Assembly: GCA_947587025.1 (NCBI GenBank)
Contig: CANPXW010000014.1
Coordinates: 1-36,867 of the forward strand
DNA: 36,867 bases
Reading direction: 5' to 3'
Source: an uncultured Oscillospiraceae bacterium
Lineage (GTDB): Bacteria; Bacillota; Clostridia; Oscillospirales; Oscillospiraceae
Part shown: positions 1 to 8,222 of the stretch, piece by piece
Layout of the letters: each line of letters starts with the position of its first letter
Position numbering within the stretch: position 1 is the stretch's first letter
Made by a program: the position numbers and the translations under genes
The notes under the pieces: model-generated
What the model saw: only the letters and a program-made list of their open reading frames with translations
Told to the model about the DNA's origin: nothing
Databases searched by the model: none

Positions 1-365
<365 letters not shown>

Positions 366-382
366 TTAAAATAGTTTACAGG

Positions 383-1909
383 TTATCTCTCGATCAGGCA
401 CTGGCCTGTCATGAGCTTGGGCTGCTCCAGACCCATCAGGTGCAGCATGGTGGGCGCGATGTCCGCCAGGCGGCCGGGATGGAGCTTCACGTTCCCCGCG
501 CCGCAGACGATGAACGGCACCGGGTTGGTGGTGTGGGCGGTGTGAGGCGTGCCGTCCTCGGCGCGCATCTTGTCGGCGTTGCCGTGGTCGGCGGTGACCA
601 GCAGCACGCCGCCCATCTTCTCCACCGCGTCCCAGACCTTCCCCACGCAGGCGTCCACAGTTTCGACGGCCTTCACCGCCGCGTCCATCACGCCGGTGTG
701 GCCCACCATGTCGCAGTTGGCCAGGTTCATGATGACCGTGTCGTAAGCGCCGGAGGCGATGCGCTCCACCGCCTTGGCGGTGACCTCCTCCGCACTCATC
801 TGGGGGATGAGGTCATAGGTGGGGTACTCCTTGGGGGACGGCACCAGCACCCGGTCCTCGCCGGGGTAGGTGCGCTCCACGCCGCCGTTGAAGAAGAACG
901 TCACGTGGGCGTACTTCTCCGTCTCCGCGATGCGAAGCTGGGTCATACCGGCCCGGCTGACGATCTCCCCAAAGGTATCCTCCAGCACCTCCGGCGGGAA
1001 GGCGATGGGCAGCTCGGTCATGGCCTCGTCGTACTGGGCGGTGCACACATAGTTCACCGGGAAGTGCCCCTTGGGCAGGGCAAAGCCGTCAAAGTCGGGC
1101 TTCATCAGCGCCCAGGTCATCTCACGGGCCCGGTCGGGACGGAAGTTGGCGAAGATGACGCTGTCGCCGGCCTGGATGGTCCCGTCGGGGTCGCACACCA
1201 CGGGCTCCACGAACTCGTCCGTGACGCCGGCGGCGTAGCTGTCGCCCACAGCCTTCACCGGGTCGGGCTGCTGTGCGCCCTCGCCGCAGACGATGGCCCG
1301 GTAGCCCTTCTCCAGGCGCTCCCAGCGCTTGTCACGGTCCATGCCCCAGAACCGGCCCTGGATGGTGGCGATCCTGCCGTAGCCCAGCTCGGCGCAGTGA
1401 TCGGCCAGCATCTGCACGTAGCCCTGCCCGGAGGAGGGCGGCACGTCGCGGCCGTCCAGGAAGCAGTGGACGTAGCACTGCTTTACGCCCCGCTTCTTGG
1501 CCATATCCACCAGGGCGAAGATGTGCTTGATGTGGCTGTGCACGCCGCCGTCGGACAGCAGACCCAACACATGCACCGGATGCCCGGTCTTGGCGGCCTC
1601 GTCCATGGCGTGGCAGTAGGCGGGATTCTCAAAGAAGCTGCCGTCATCCACCGCCCGGCTGATCCGGGGCAGAGGCTGGAACACCACGCGGCCCGCGCCG
1701 ATGTTGGTGTGGCCCACCTCGGAGTTGCCGATCTGCCCGGCGGGCAGACCCACGTCCTCCCCGCTGGCCTGCAGCTGGGTGTTGGGGTACTGGGCGAACA
1801 GTCCGTCCAGCACGGGGGTGCTGGCAACGGAAACGGCGTTGTAGGGGCCGGGCTCGGCCAGGCCGAACCCGTCCATGATGAGCAGTACGGTGGGCTTCTT
1901 ATCCTTCAT
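383..1909 (-). CDS. gpmI: 2,3-bisphosphoglycerate-independent phosphoglycerate mutase
   Basis: Interconverts 3- and 2-phosphoglycerate through a phosphoserine intermediate; Mn-dependent alkaline-phosphatase superfamily enzyme of the cytosol. Visible motifs: LLIMDGFG near the N terminus (metal ligand Asp), the nucleophile Ser63 in GNSEVGH, FLDGRDVPP, QGRFWGMDRD, NFRPDRAREMT and the C-terminal metal site TADHGN. The length of 508 residues is normal for the family. I chose the ATG at 1909 (MKDKKPTVLL) rather than the in-frame GTG at 1918. It overlaps the last 11 bases of tpiA and has no strong ribosome site of its own, so translational coupling to tpiA is likely. Confidence 0.96.
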   Translation of the reverse strand: MKDKKPTVLLIMDGFGLAEPGPYNAVSVASTPVLDGLFAQYPNTQLQASGEDVGLPAGQIGNSEVGHTNIGAGRVVFQPLPRISRAVDDGSFFENPAYCHAMDEAAKTGHPVHVLGLLSDGGVHSHIKHIFALVDMAKKRGVKQCYVHCFLDGRDVPPSSGQGYVQMLADHCAELGYGRIATIQGRFWGMDRDKRWERLEKGYRAIVCGEGAQQPDPVKAVGDSYAAGVTDEFVEPVVCDPDGTIQAGDSVIFANFRPDRAREMTWALMKPDFDGFALPKGHFPVNYVCTAQYDEAMTELPIAFPPEVLEDTFGEIVSRAGMTQLRIAETEKYAHVTFFFNGGVERTYPGEDRVLVPSPKEYPTYDLIPQMSAEEVTAKAVERIASGAYDTVIMNLANCDMVGHTGVMDAAVKAVETVDACVGKVWDAVEKMGGVLLVTADHGNADKMRAEDGTPHTAHTTNPVPFIVCGAGNVKLHPGRLADIAPTMLHLMGLEQPKLMTGQCLIER

Positions 1910-2669
1910 TGGCCGCACCGATGATGTCCGCGAACTCCGGCTTGAGGCTGGCGCCGCCGATCAGACCGCCGTCGATGTCGGGCTGAGCCAGCAGCTCCTT
2001 GGCGTTCTTGCCGTTCATGCTGCCGCCGTAGAGGATCTGCACGCCGCAGGCCAGGTCCGCGCCGTACAGGCCCGCCAGCACGCCCCGGATGTAGCCGCAG
2101 ACCTCCTGGGCCTGCTCGGCGGTGGCGGTGCGGCCGGTGCCGATGGCCCAGATGGGCTCATAGGCGATGACGACCTTCTTCATATCCTCAGCGGAGATGC
2201 CCTCCAGACCGCCCTTGATCTGGCTCTCCACGAAGGAGAGGGTCACGCCCGCGTCGCGCTGCTCCAGGGTCTCGCCGCAGCACATGATGGGGGTGATGCC
2301 GGCGCCCAGCAGGGCCTTGAGCTTGGCGTTTACCAGCTCGTCGCTCTCGGCGTGATAAGCGCGGCGCTCGGAGTGGCCGATGATGCAGTAATCCACGCCC
2401 AGGTCCGCCAGCTGCGCGGCGGAGACCTCGCCGGTGTACGCGCCCTTGTCATGGGCGGACACGTCCTGGGCGCCCACCTTCACCTGGCTGCCGGCCAGAG
2501 CGGCCTTCAGCGCGGGGATCAGGGGGAACGGCGCGCACAGCGCGGAGGAAACGCCCTCACCGAGCTTCGCGCCGGGCTCCAGAGCCTGCCAGTAGCCGGG
2601 GATCTGGGAGGCCAGCAGATTCATCTTCCAGTTGCCCGCGATAAGCACGTTGCGATTTTTCTTATCCAT
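1899..2669 (-). CDS. tpiA: Triosephosphate isomerase
   Basis: Interconverts dihydroxyacetone phosphate and glyceraldehyde 3-phosphate; cytosolic TIM barrel. All active-site elements are present: Lys15 in GNWKMN, His99 in IGHSERR, catalytic Glu171 in AYEPIWAIGTG, and the phosphate-binding loops YGGSMNGKN and GLIGGASL. The length of 256 residues is normal. It sits between pgk (18 bases away) and gpmI (11-base overlap), the standard glycolytic gene order in Clostridia. Confidence 0.97.
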   Translation of the reverse strand: MDKKNRNVLIAGNWKMNLLASQIPGYWQALEPGAKLGEGVSSALCAPFPLIPALKAALAGSQVKVGAQDVSAHDKGAYTGEVSAAQLADLGVDYCIIGHSERRAYHAESDELVNAKLKALLGAGITPIMCCGETLEQRDAGVTLSFVESQIKGGLEGISAEDMKKVVIAYEPIWAIGTGRTATAEQAQEVCGYIRGVLAGLYGADLACGVQILYGGSMNGKNAKELLAQPDIDGGLIGGASLKPEFADIIGAANEG

Positions 2670-2687
2670 CTTTCTCTCTCCTTTTCT

Positions 2688-3956
2688 TTACGCGTCCTGC
2701 AGGGCGGCCACGCCGGGCAGCTCCTTGCCTTCCAGGAACTCCAGGGAAGCGCCGCCGCCGGTGGAGATGTGGGTGATCTTATCAGCAAAGCCCAGCTGCT
2801 CCACAGCCGCCGCAGAATCGCCGCCGCCGATGATGCTCACGGCGCCGGACTCGGCCACGGCGCGGGCCACGGCGCGGGTGCCCTCGGCGAACTTATCGAA
2901 CTCGAACACGCCCATGGGGCCGTTCCACACCACGGTGCCGGCGCCCTTGACGGCCGCCGCGAACAGCTCGCGGGTCTTCTCGCCGATGTCCAGGCCCTGC
3001 CAGCCGGCGGGGATGGCGTCGGAGGAGACGGTCTTGCTCTCGGCATCGGCCGCGAATTCCTTGGCGACGACCGTGTCCACGGGCAGCAGCAGCTCCACGC
3101 CCTTGGCTTTGGCCTTGGCGATCATCTTCTGGGCAAATTCCACCTTGTCGGCCTCCAGCAGGCTGTCGCCCACCTCGTGGCCCTGGGCCTTGATGAAGGT
3201 ATAGGCCATGCCGCCGCCGATGATGATCTTGTCGGCCTTGCCCAGCAGGTTCTCTATCACGCCGATCTTGTCGGAGACCTTGGCGCCGCCCAGGATGGCC
3301 ACGAAGGGCCGGGCGGGATCGTCCAGAGCCTTGCCCATGATGGACAGCTCCTTGCCGATCAAAAAGCCGCTCACGCCGGGCAGATAGGCGGTCACGCCGG
3401 CGGTGGTGGCGTGGGCGCGGTGCACGGTGCCGAAGGCGTCGGACACGAACAGCTCCGCCATGTCGGCCAGCTTTTTGGCGAAGGCGGGGTCGTTCTTGGT
3501 CTCGCCCTTCTCAAAGCGGGTGTTCTGCAGGAGCATGATCTGGCCGGGCTGCAGCGCGGCGGCCTTGGCCTGGGCATCGGGGCCCACCACGTCCTCGGCC
3601 AGGATGACGGGCTTGCCCAGCAGCTCACTAAGGCGCTTGGCAACGCCGTCCATGCGCAGCTCATCCAGGGTCTTCTGCCACTTGGCCTCGGTGAGGGAGG
3701 CGGGGTCCTTCCCCTTCTCGGTCTGCTTCTTCACCCACTTTTCAAAGTTGGGCTCGGGCTTGCCCAGGTGGGAGCAGGCGATAACGGCCGCGCCGTTGTC
3801 CAGCAGGTACTGGATGGTGGGCAGGGCCGCGCGGATGCGCTTGTCATCGGTGATCTCGTTGGTCTTCTTGTCGCGGGGCACGTTGAAGTCGCAGCGCAGC
3901 AGGACCTTCTTGCCCTTGACATCGATCTGGGTCACGTTCTTCTTGTTGTAGTTCAT
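2688..3956 (-). CDS. pgk: Phosphoglycerate kinase
   Basis: Transfers the acyl phosphate of 1,3-bisphosphoglycerate to ADP. Motifs: LLRCDFNVP near residue 20, [53 protein letters not shown] and the C-terminal glycine-rich [10 protein letters not shown] and [11 protein letters not shown]. At 422 residues it is longer than the usual 390-400 because about 27 extra residues, rich in K and E, follow SHLGKP ([13 protein letters not shown]...). From memory such an insert occurs in related Clostridia. The start ATG at 3956 has a strong GGAGG site. It follows trmL by 28 bases and is the second gene of the operon. Confidence 0.97.
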   Translation of the reverse strand: MNYNKKNVTQIDVKGKKVLLRCDFNVPRDKKTNEITDDKRIRAALPTIQYLLDNGAAVIACSHLGKPEPNFEKWVKKQTEKGKDPASLTEAKWQKTLDELRMDGVAKRLSELLGKPVILAEDVVGPDAQAKAAALQPGQIMLLQNTRFEKGETKNDPAFAKKLADMAELFVSDAFGTVHRAHATTAGVTAYLPGVSGFLIGKELSIMGKALDDPARPFVAILGGAKVSDKIGVIENLLGKADKIIIGGGMAYTFIKAQGHEVGDSLLEADKVEFAQKMIAKAKAKGVELLLPVDTVVAKEFAADAESKTVSSDAIPAGWQGLDIGEKTRELFAAAVKGAGTVVWNGPMGVFEFDKFAEGTRAVARAVAESGAVSIIGGGDSAAAVEQLGFADKITHISTGGGASLEFLEGKELPGVAALQDA

Positions 3957-3984
3957 GATCCTATTTCCTCCATAATAATGGTTT

Positions 3985-4479
3985 TTAACTGTCCTCGCCC
4001 ACGGCCATGATGCCCGTCTGCAGCAGACCGGGGAACCCCTGCTGACGCAGGGCCTCGTATAATATAATGGAAGCGGAGCTGGCCAGATTCAGGCTCCTGG
4101 CCCGGCTCTTCATGGGGATGCGCAGGCACCGGTCGCGGTAGCGCTCCATCAGCGCCTCCGGCAGGCCGGAGGTCTCCCGGCCGAACAGCAGCGCCGCGTC
4201 CGCGCCAAAGGACGCCTCGGCATAGCTCCGGGGCGCCTTGGTGGATAAAAGCCACAGGTCCCTGTCCCCGTTGACGGCCAGGTACTGCTCCACGTCCTCG
4301 TAAACATGCACGTCCACCAGATGCCAGTAGTCCAGGCCCGCCCGCTTCACGGCCGCGTCGGATATATCGAACCCAAGAGGCTTTATCAGATGCAGGCTTG
4401 CGCCGGTGGCGGCGCAGGTGCGGGCGATGGCGCCCGTATTCTGCGGTATCTCCGGCTGGTACAGAACGATGCTGTTCAT
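3985..4479 (-). CDS. trmL: tRNA (cytidine/uridine-34-2'-O)-methyltransferase
   Basis: SPOUT-class methyltransferase predicted to methylate the 2'-OH of the wobble base C34/U34 in tRNA-Leu isoacceptors, using S-adenosylmethionine. The 164-residue protein has the family layout: N-terminal [17 protein letters not shown], the central [12 protein letters not shown] and the knot motif [24 protein letters not shown]. The SLNLASSAS stretch is slightly different from the common SLNLSNS. It is the first gene of the glycolytic operon, in the place where a gap gene (glyceraldehyde-3-phosphate dehydrogenase) is often found. A GGAG sequence lies about 14 bases before the ATG, a loose spacing. Confidence 0.93.
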   Translation of the reverse strand: MNSIVLYQPEIPQNTGAIARTCAATGASLHLIKPLGFDISDAAVKRAGLDYWHLVDVHVYEDVEQYLAVNGDRDLWLLSTKAPRSYAEASFGADAALLFGRETSGLPEALMERYRDRCLRIPMKSRARSLNLASSASIILYEALRQQGFPGLLQTGIMAVGEDS

Positions 4480-4534
4480 AGAGAAGTTCTACTCCAAAAA
4501 ACGCCTAATCATCCATATTGTATACGCTTTACAC

Positions 4535-4562
4535 ATTATATACCATCCCCGGTTTTTTGCAA
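4535..4562 (-). promoter_or_regulatory. Promoter of the trmL-pgk-tpiA-gpmI-eno operon
   Basis: Read on the minus strand: -35 TTGCAA (4562-4557), 16-base spacer, -10 TATAAT (4540-4535). Transcription would start near 4528, leaving a leader of about 49 bases before trmL. It matches the vegetative sigma-A consensus well and lies back to back with the glycosyltransferase promoter. Confidence 0.75.
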
Positions 4563-4591
4563 GGAAAAACTTCGCCCGTTCTGTATTATTG

Positions 4592-4620
4592 TTGAAATTC
4601 ATAAAAATGTAGTCTATAAT
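4592..4620 (+). promoter_or_regulatory. Promoter of the glycosyltransferase gene
   Basis: -35 TTGAAA (4592-4597), 17-base spacer, perfect -10 TATAAT (4615-4620). The predicted start near 4627 falls on the ribosome site GAGGTGAG (4627-4634), so the leader before the ATG at 4638 would be only about 11 bases. Confidence 0.8.
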
Positions 4621-4637
4621 ACCTCCGAGGTGAGCAC

Positions 4638-5390
4638 ATGGAGATATTATACATCGTCGTGCCGTGTTATAACGAGGAGGAATGCCTGCCCGAAACGGCC
4701 CCTGTGTTCCGGAAAAAGCTGGACGATCTGGCCAAGGCCGGGCTCATATCCCAGGAGAGCCGGGTACTGCTGGTGGACGACGGCTCCGCCGACGGCACGT
4801 GGGAATGCATCCGCTCCCTGCACGAGGCCGATCCCGCCTTCTGCGGCGTGCGCCTGAGCCCCAACCGGGGCCACCAGAACGCGGTGATGGCGGGCCTGAT
4901 GGAGGCCAAGAGCCGGGCCAGCGTCACCATCAGCATCGACGCGGATCTGCAGGACGACATCGACGCCATGAACGGTATGATGGAAAAGCACGCGGAGGGG
5001 TATCACATCGTCTGCGGCGTGCGCTCCAAACGGGCGTCGGATACGTTCATGAAGCGCGTCACCGCCGAGGGCTATTATGCGTTTATGAATCTGCTGGGCG
5101 CGGAGCTCATCTATAACCACGCCGATTTCCGCCTGCTGGACAGGGACGCGCTGGATAAGCTGGCGCTGTATCACGACGACGACCCCTTCCTCCGGGGGCT
5201 CATCACCCGGCTGGGCCTGCCCATCGCTACGGTGGAGTATGAGCGCGCGCCCCGGGTCGCCGGCGAGAGCAAATATACCCTGAAAAAAATGGTCGGCCTG
5301 GCCATGCGGGGCTTCACCAGCGCCCGCTGCAAGCCCCAGGATACCCCCAGGCCCCCCGATCCACACATCGCAGAGCGGCTTTTTTCGTGA
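4638..5390 (+). CDS. GT2-family glycosyltransferase (GtrB/DPM-like), C-terminally truncated
   Basis: Family-2 glycosyltransferase of the GtrB/YkcC/dolichol-phosphate-mannose-synthase group, which normally moves a sugar from a nucleotide donor to undecaprenyl phosphate at the membrane. Visible motifs: VVPCYNEEECLPE at the N terminus, LLVDDGSADGT, LSPNRGHQNAVMAG, the metal-binding DADLQDD near residue 115, and GESKYTLKKM near residue 220. Full-length relatives (about 310-330 residues) continue after this point into FSVKPL and two membrane helices. Here the frame leaves the family at GFTSARCKPQ and stops after 250 residues, with a terminator just downstream. The protein therefore keeps the catalytic domain but has no membrane anchor. 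It has its own good promoter, so it may be expressed. It could be a decaying gene or a soluble variant. Confidence 0.85.
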   Translation: MEILYIVVPCYNEEECLPETAPVFRKKLDDLAKAGLISQESRVLLVDDGSADGTWECIRSLHEADPAFCGVRLSPNRGHQNAVMAGLMEAKSRASVTISIDADLQDDIDAMNGMMEKHAEGYHIVCGVRSKRASDTFMKRVTAEGYYAFMNLLGAELIYNHADFRLLDRDALDKLALYHDDDPFLRGLITRLGLPIATVEYERAPRVAGESKYTLKKMVGLAMRGFTSARCKPQDTPRPPDPHIAERLFS

Positions 5391-5398
5391 ATATTTAT

Positions 5399-5430
5399 CC
5401 CCTTTCCCTCGGGAAAGGGGTTTTGTTTTG
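5399..5430 (+). terminator. Rho-independent terminator after the glycosyltransferase gene
   Basis: Perfect stem CCCCTTTCC/GGAAAGGGG with a tetraloop (5399-5420), followed by TTTTGTTTT. It isolates the glycosyltransferase gene from the amino-acid ABC operon. Confidence 0.85.
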
Positions 5431-5468
5431 TATAACATGCAAGAACATTCAGCGATATTCAAAAATAC

Positions 5469-5492
5469 ATGAATAATCTATTGTTTATTCAT
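5469..5492 (+). promoter_or_regulatory. ARG-box-like inverted repeat over the -35 of the amino-acid ABC promoter
   Basis: Perfect 8-bp arms ATGAATAA (5469-5476) and TTATTCAT (5485-5492) separated by 8 bases, covering the -35 hexamer at 5481-5486. The left arm with its preceding C (CATGAATAA) matches the first nine bases of the Bacillus AhrC/ArgR box as I remember it. The spacing between the arms is not that of one classical box, so this may be two facing half-sites. argR is encoded at 19053-19508. Operator function is inferred. Confidence 0.5.
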
Positions 5493-5509
5493 TTACAACG
5501 GCATATAAT
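5481..5509 (+). promoter_or_regulatory. Promoter of the polar amino-acid ABC operon
   Basis: -35 TTGTTT (5481-5486), 17-base spacer, -10 TATAAT (5504-5509). The predicted start is near 5516, giving a leader of about 50 bases that contains a short GACCG/CGGTC hairpin (5519-5535). Confidence 0.75.
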
Positions 5510-5566
5510 CAGGCCAACGACCGGACAAGACGGTCACAAAAATGTCTATCATATCGAAAGGATGAA

Positions 5567-6466
5567 ATGAAAATGAAGAAGCTTATCGCGATGCTGCTGG
5601 CGCTGGTCATGGTCCTGTCTATGGGCGCGATGGCCTTTGCCGCCGAGGGAGAGGAAGCCGCTGATGACGAGGCCGCCGAGGCTGAGGTGCCCGAGCTGCC
5701 CGACTACCTGAAGGACCTGGACCTGCCTGAGTTCACCACCATCGAAGAGGGCAAGCTGATCATGAGCACCAACGCTCAGTTCCCTCCCTATGAGATGGTC
5801 GCTGACGAGGGCAAGGGCTTTGCCGGCATGGACTTCACCGGCATCGACGTGGAGATCGCCTGGTACCTGGCGCAGGCCGTGGGCCTGGAGCTGGTGATCG
5901 ACGACATGGAGTTCCCCTCCGCCTTGATCGCCGTGCAGGACAACAAGTCCGACATGATGCTGGCCGGCCTGACCTACAACGAAGAGCGTGACGAGGTCAT
6001 GGACTTCTCCACCAGCTACGCCACCGGCGTGCAGGTGGTCATCGTCCCCGAGGACTCCGAGATCGAGTCCGTTGACGATCTGGCCAACGCCGAGATGATC
6101 GGCACCCAGAGCGGCACCACCGGCTACATCTACTGCTCCGACACCCCCGAGAACGGCGGCTACGGCGAGGACCATGTCACCGCTTACGACAACGGCGCCA
6201 CCGCTGTCCAGGCCCTGCTCAACGGCCAGATCGACGCCGTGGTCATCGACGACGGCCCCGCCAAGGAGTACGTTGCCGCCAACCCCGGCCTGAAGATCCT
6301 GGATACCGCTTACGTGACCGAGGATTACTGCCTGGCCGTGGATCAGGACAACACCGATCTGCTGGAGGCCCTGAACACCGTCATCGAGACCATGATCGAC
6401 GAGGGCCTGGTGGCGGAGATCGTCTCCCACTATGTCAGCGCTGACGAGGCTGAGGCGGCCGAGTGA
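5567..6466 (+). CDS. Amino-acid ABC transporter substrate-binding protein
   Basis: Family-3 extracellular solute-binding protein (SBP_bac_3), predicted to bind a polar amino acid and deliver it to the permease encoded next. N-terminal signal peptide (MKMKKLIAMLLALVM... AMAFA) with a signal peptidase I-type AFA/AE site near residue 25. There is no cysteine, so it is not a lipoprotein, which is unusual for a Gram-positive binding protein. A very acidic linker (AEGEEAADDEAAEAEVPE) follows. The binding fold is then typical: STNAQFPPYEM, GIDVEIAWYLA, GLTYNEERDEVMDFSTSY, IGTQSGTTGY, NGQIDAVVIDD. The C terminus is acidic again. Ribosome site AAAGGA; the second ATG (5573) is also possible as start. 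Substrate specificity cannot be read from the sequence. Confidence 0.92.
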   Translation: MKMKKLIAMLLALVMVLSMGAMAFAAEGEEAADDEAAEAEVPELPDYLKDLDLPEFTTIEEGKLIMSTNAQFPPYEMVADEGKGFAGMDFTGIDVEIAWYLAQAVGLELVIDDMEFPSALIAVQDNKSDMMLAGLTYNEERDEVMDFSTSYATGVQVVIVPEDSEIESVDDLANAEMIGTQSGTTGYIYCSDTPENGGYGEDHVTAYDNGATAVQALLNGQIDAVVIDDGPAKEYVAANPGLKILDTAYVTEDYCLAVDQDNTDLLEALNTVIETMIDEGLVAEIVSHYVSADEAEAAE

Positions 6467-6483
6467 GCATCCGCTTTGAAAAA

Positions 6484-6508
6484 GGGGCGGCCATTGGCCG
6501 CCCTTTTT
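6484..6508 (+). terminator. Intercistronic hairpin (partial terminator) between binding protein and permease
   Basis: GGGCGGCC/GGCCGCCC stem (6485-6503) with an ATT loop followed by TTTTT. It lies inside the operon, so it probably lets only part of the transcripts continue into the permease and ATPase genes and protects the 3' end of the abundant binding-protein message. Confidence 0.8.
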
Positions 6509-6538
6509 CCCTATATTACTGAAATGAGGTAAGCGCAT

Positions 6539-7306
6539 ATGGATATAGCCGGTCTGTACGAGACCATTTCGGCCATACCGGCGGCCGAGCTGAGCTCCTG
6601 GCAGAGCTTCTTCGTGAAGTTCTACCGGGCCTGGTTCATGAACGGGCGCTGGGTGCAGTATTTCGAGGGGCTGCTGGCCACCATCGAGGTGACGGTCATC
6701 GCCCTGGCCATCGGCGTGGTGCTGGGCGTGGCGGTGGCCATGGTCCGCACGGCCTACGCCCAGCGGCGGCCGGGCACCCGCAATCCCATCCTGGCCGTCA
6801 TCGACTTCATCTTCAAGATCTATGTCACCGTCATCCGGGGCACGCCTATGATGGTGCAGCTGCTGATCATGGGCTTCGTGGTCTTCTCCTCCAGCCGGAA
6901 CTTCACCTTCGTGGGCGCGCTGACCCTGGGCATCAACTCCGGCGCGTATGTGTCCGAGATCATCCGGGGCGGGCTGATGAGCCTTGACCCGGGCCAGGCG
7001 GAGGCGGGCCGGTCCCTGGGGCTGAACTACATCCAGACCATGTGGTACATCGTCATCCCCCAGGCCTTCAAGACCATCCTCCCCTCCCTGGGCAACGAGT
7101 TCATCGTGCTTTTGAAGGACACCTCCCTCATCAGCGTCATCGGCGGCAAGGAGGTCGTCTACTTCGCCCAGGCCATCGTGGCCAGGACCTACGAGGCCAT
7201 GTTCCCCTACATCATCACCGCGATCATGTACCTCATCATGGTGATGGCTTTCAGCTACCTGCAGAGCATTCTGGAAAGGAGGCTGCGCGCCAGTGATAGA
7301 CGTTAA
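6539..7306 (+). CDS. Amino-acid ABC transporter permease (HisM/GlnP family)
   Basis: Integral membrane subunit of the polar amino-acid importer. 255 residues with a family-typical stretch: [21 protein letters not shown] (helix), [45 protein letters not shown] (the EAA loop that contacts the ATPase) and [17 protein letters not shown]. About 45 N-terminal residues precede the first conserved helix. GAGGT ribosome site 8 bases before the ATG. The 3' end overlaps the ATPase gene by 14 bases. Confidence 0.94.
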   Translation: MDIAGLYETISAIPAAELSSWQSFFVKFYRAWFMNGRWVQYFEGLLATIEVTVIALAIGVVLGVAVAMVRTAYAQRRPGTRNPILAVIDFIFKIYVTVIRGTPMMVQLLIMGFVVFSSSRNFTFVGALTLGINSGAYVSEIIRGGLMSLDPGQAEAGRSLGLNYIQTMWYIVIPQAFKTILPSLGNEFIVLLKDTSLISVIGGKEVVYFAQAIVARTYEAMFPYIITAIMYLIMVMAFSYLQSILERRLRASDRR

Positions 7307-8018
7307 GCATCTGACAAAATCCTTCGGCGACCATGTGGTCCTCAAGGACATCACCGACCACATCTATCCCGGAGAAAAGGTGGTCGTGATAGGCCCCTCC
7401 GGCTCCGGCAAGAGCACCTTCCTGCGCTGCCTGAACCTGCTGGAGACCCCCAACGGCGGCACCATCACCTTCAAGGGCGTGGACATCACCGACCCCAAGA
7501 GCGACATAAACAAGCATCGCCAGAAGATGGGCATGGTGTTCCAGCACTTCAATCTGTTCCCCCACATGACCATCATGCGCAACCTGACCCTGGCCCCCAT
7601 GAAGCTTTTGAAAAAGTCCAAGACAGAGGCCGAGGCCAAGGCCATGGAACTGCTGGGCCGGGTGGGTCTTGCCGACCGGGCGGAGTCCTATCCCAACCAG
7701 CTGTCCGGCGGACAGAAGCAGCGCGTGGCCATCGTGCGGGCGCTGTGCATGGAGCCGGAGGTCATGCTCTTCGACGAGCCTACCTCCGCCCTGGACCCGG
7801 AGATGGTGGGCGAGGTGCTGGACGTGATGAAGAGCCTGGCCAACGACGGCATGACCATGGTGGTGGTCACCCACGAGATGGGCTTTGCCAAGGAGGTCGG
7901 CGACCGGGTGCTGTTCATGGAGGACGGCATCATCATGGAGCAGAACACCCCGGCGGAGTTCTTCGACCATCCCCAGACTGAGCGCGCTCAGGCGTTCCTT
8001 GCCAAGGTGCTCAGCTGA
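7293..8018 (+). CDS. Amino-acid ABC transporter ATP-binding protein (GlnQ/HisP family)
   Basis: Cytosolic ATPase of the polar amino-acid importer; 241 residues. Walker [11 protein letters not shown]-loop [13 protein letters not shown], signature [11 protein letters not shown], Walker [14 protein letters not shown] and switch histidine VVTHEMGFA are all intact. The start is the GTG at 7293, 10 bases after a GGAGG site inside the permease gene; no better ATG exists before the conserved [12 protein letters not shown]. It ends the three-gene operon. Confidence 0.96.
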   Translation: MIDVKHLTKSFGDHVVLKDITDHIYPGEKVVVIGPSGSGKSTFLRCLNLLETPNGGTITFKGVDITDPKSDINKHRQKMGMVFQHFNLFPHMTIMRNLTLAPMKLLKKSKTEAEAKAMELLGRVGLADRAESYPNQLSGGQKQRVAIVRALCMEPEVMLFDEPTSALDPEMVGEVLDVMKSLANDGMTMVVVTHEMGFAKEVGDRVLFMEDGIIMEQNTPAEFFDHPQTERAQAFLAKVLS

Positions 8019-8030
8019 CGGTCCCCTGCC

Positions 8031-8112
8031 TTGTGAGCTCTTCATTCGTTTTAATGACTAAAAACGCACACGTAAAACTAGTCATCCTGCATATGTCTCA
8101 CAAACATTTTTT
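8031..8112 (+). promoter_or_regulatory. Nested inverted repeats followed by a T run, between the two importer operons
   Basis: Outer arms TTGTGAG (8031-8037) and CTCACAA (8097-8103) enclose inner arms ATGACTA (8054-8060) and TAGTCAT (8079-8085); six Ts follow at 8107-8112. It could be an imperfect terminator of the upstream operon or a regulatory site upstream of the livJ promoter. The rest of the 204-base gap 8019-8222 holds the livJ promoter and leader. Confidence 0.45.
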
Positions 8113-8118
8113 AGCACA

Positions 8119-8147
8119 TTGACATTTACTTTTTCCCACATTATATT
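8119..8147 (+). promoter_or_regulatory. Promoter of the liv operon
   Basis: Perfect -35 TTGACA (8119-8124), 17-base spacer, -10 TATATT (8142-8147) in an AT-rich tract. The predicted start near 8154 gives a leader of about 68 bases. Confidence 0.85.
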
Positions 8148-8222
8148 TATTTTATTCTTTTATTTTCATCTGAGGCTGACCGCCGCAGTGGAATAAAAAC
8201 TTCAAGAAAGAGGTATGACAAA

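Noticed and set aside
1875-4010. Long plus-strand open frame (711 codons) across the glycolytic genes
   Set aside because: It is antisense to tpiA and pgk, whose active sites are fully intact. Its G/H/L/A-rich product matches nothing and is a by-product of high-GC codon use. The same applies to long antisense frames over dxs, recN, livJ, the spoIIIA genes and the exporters.
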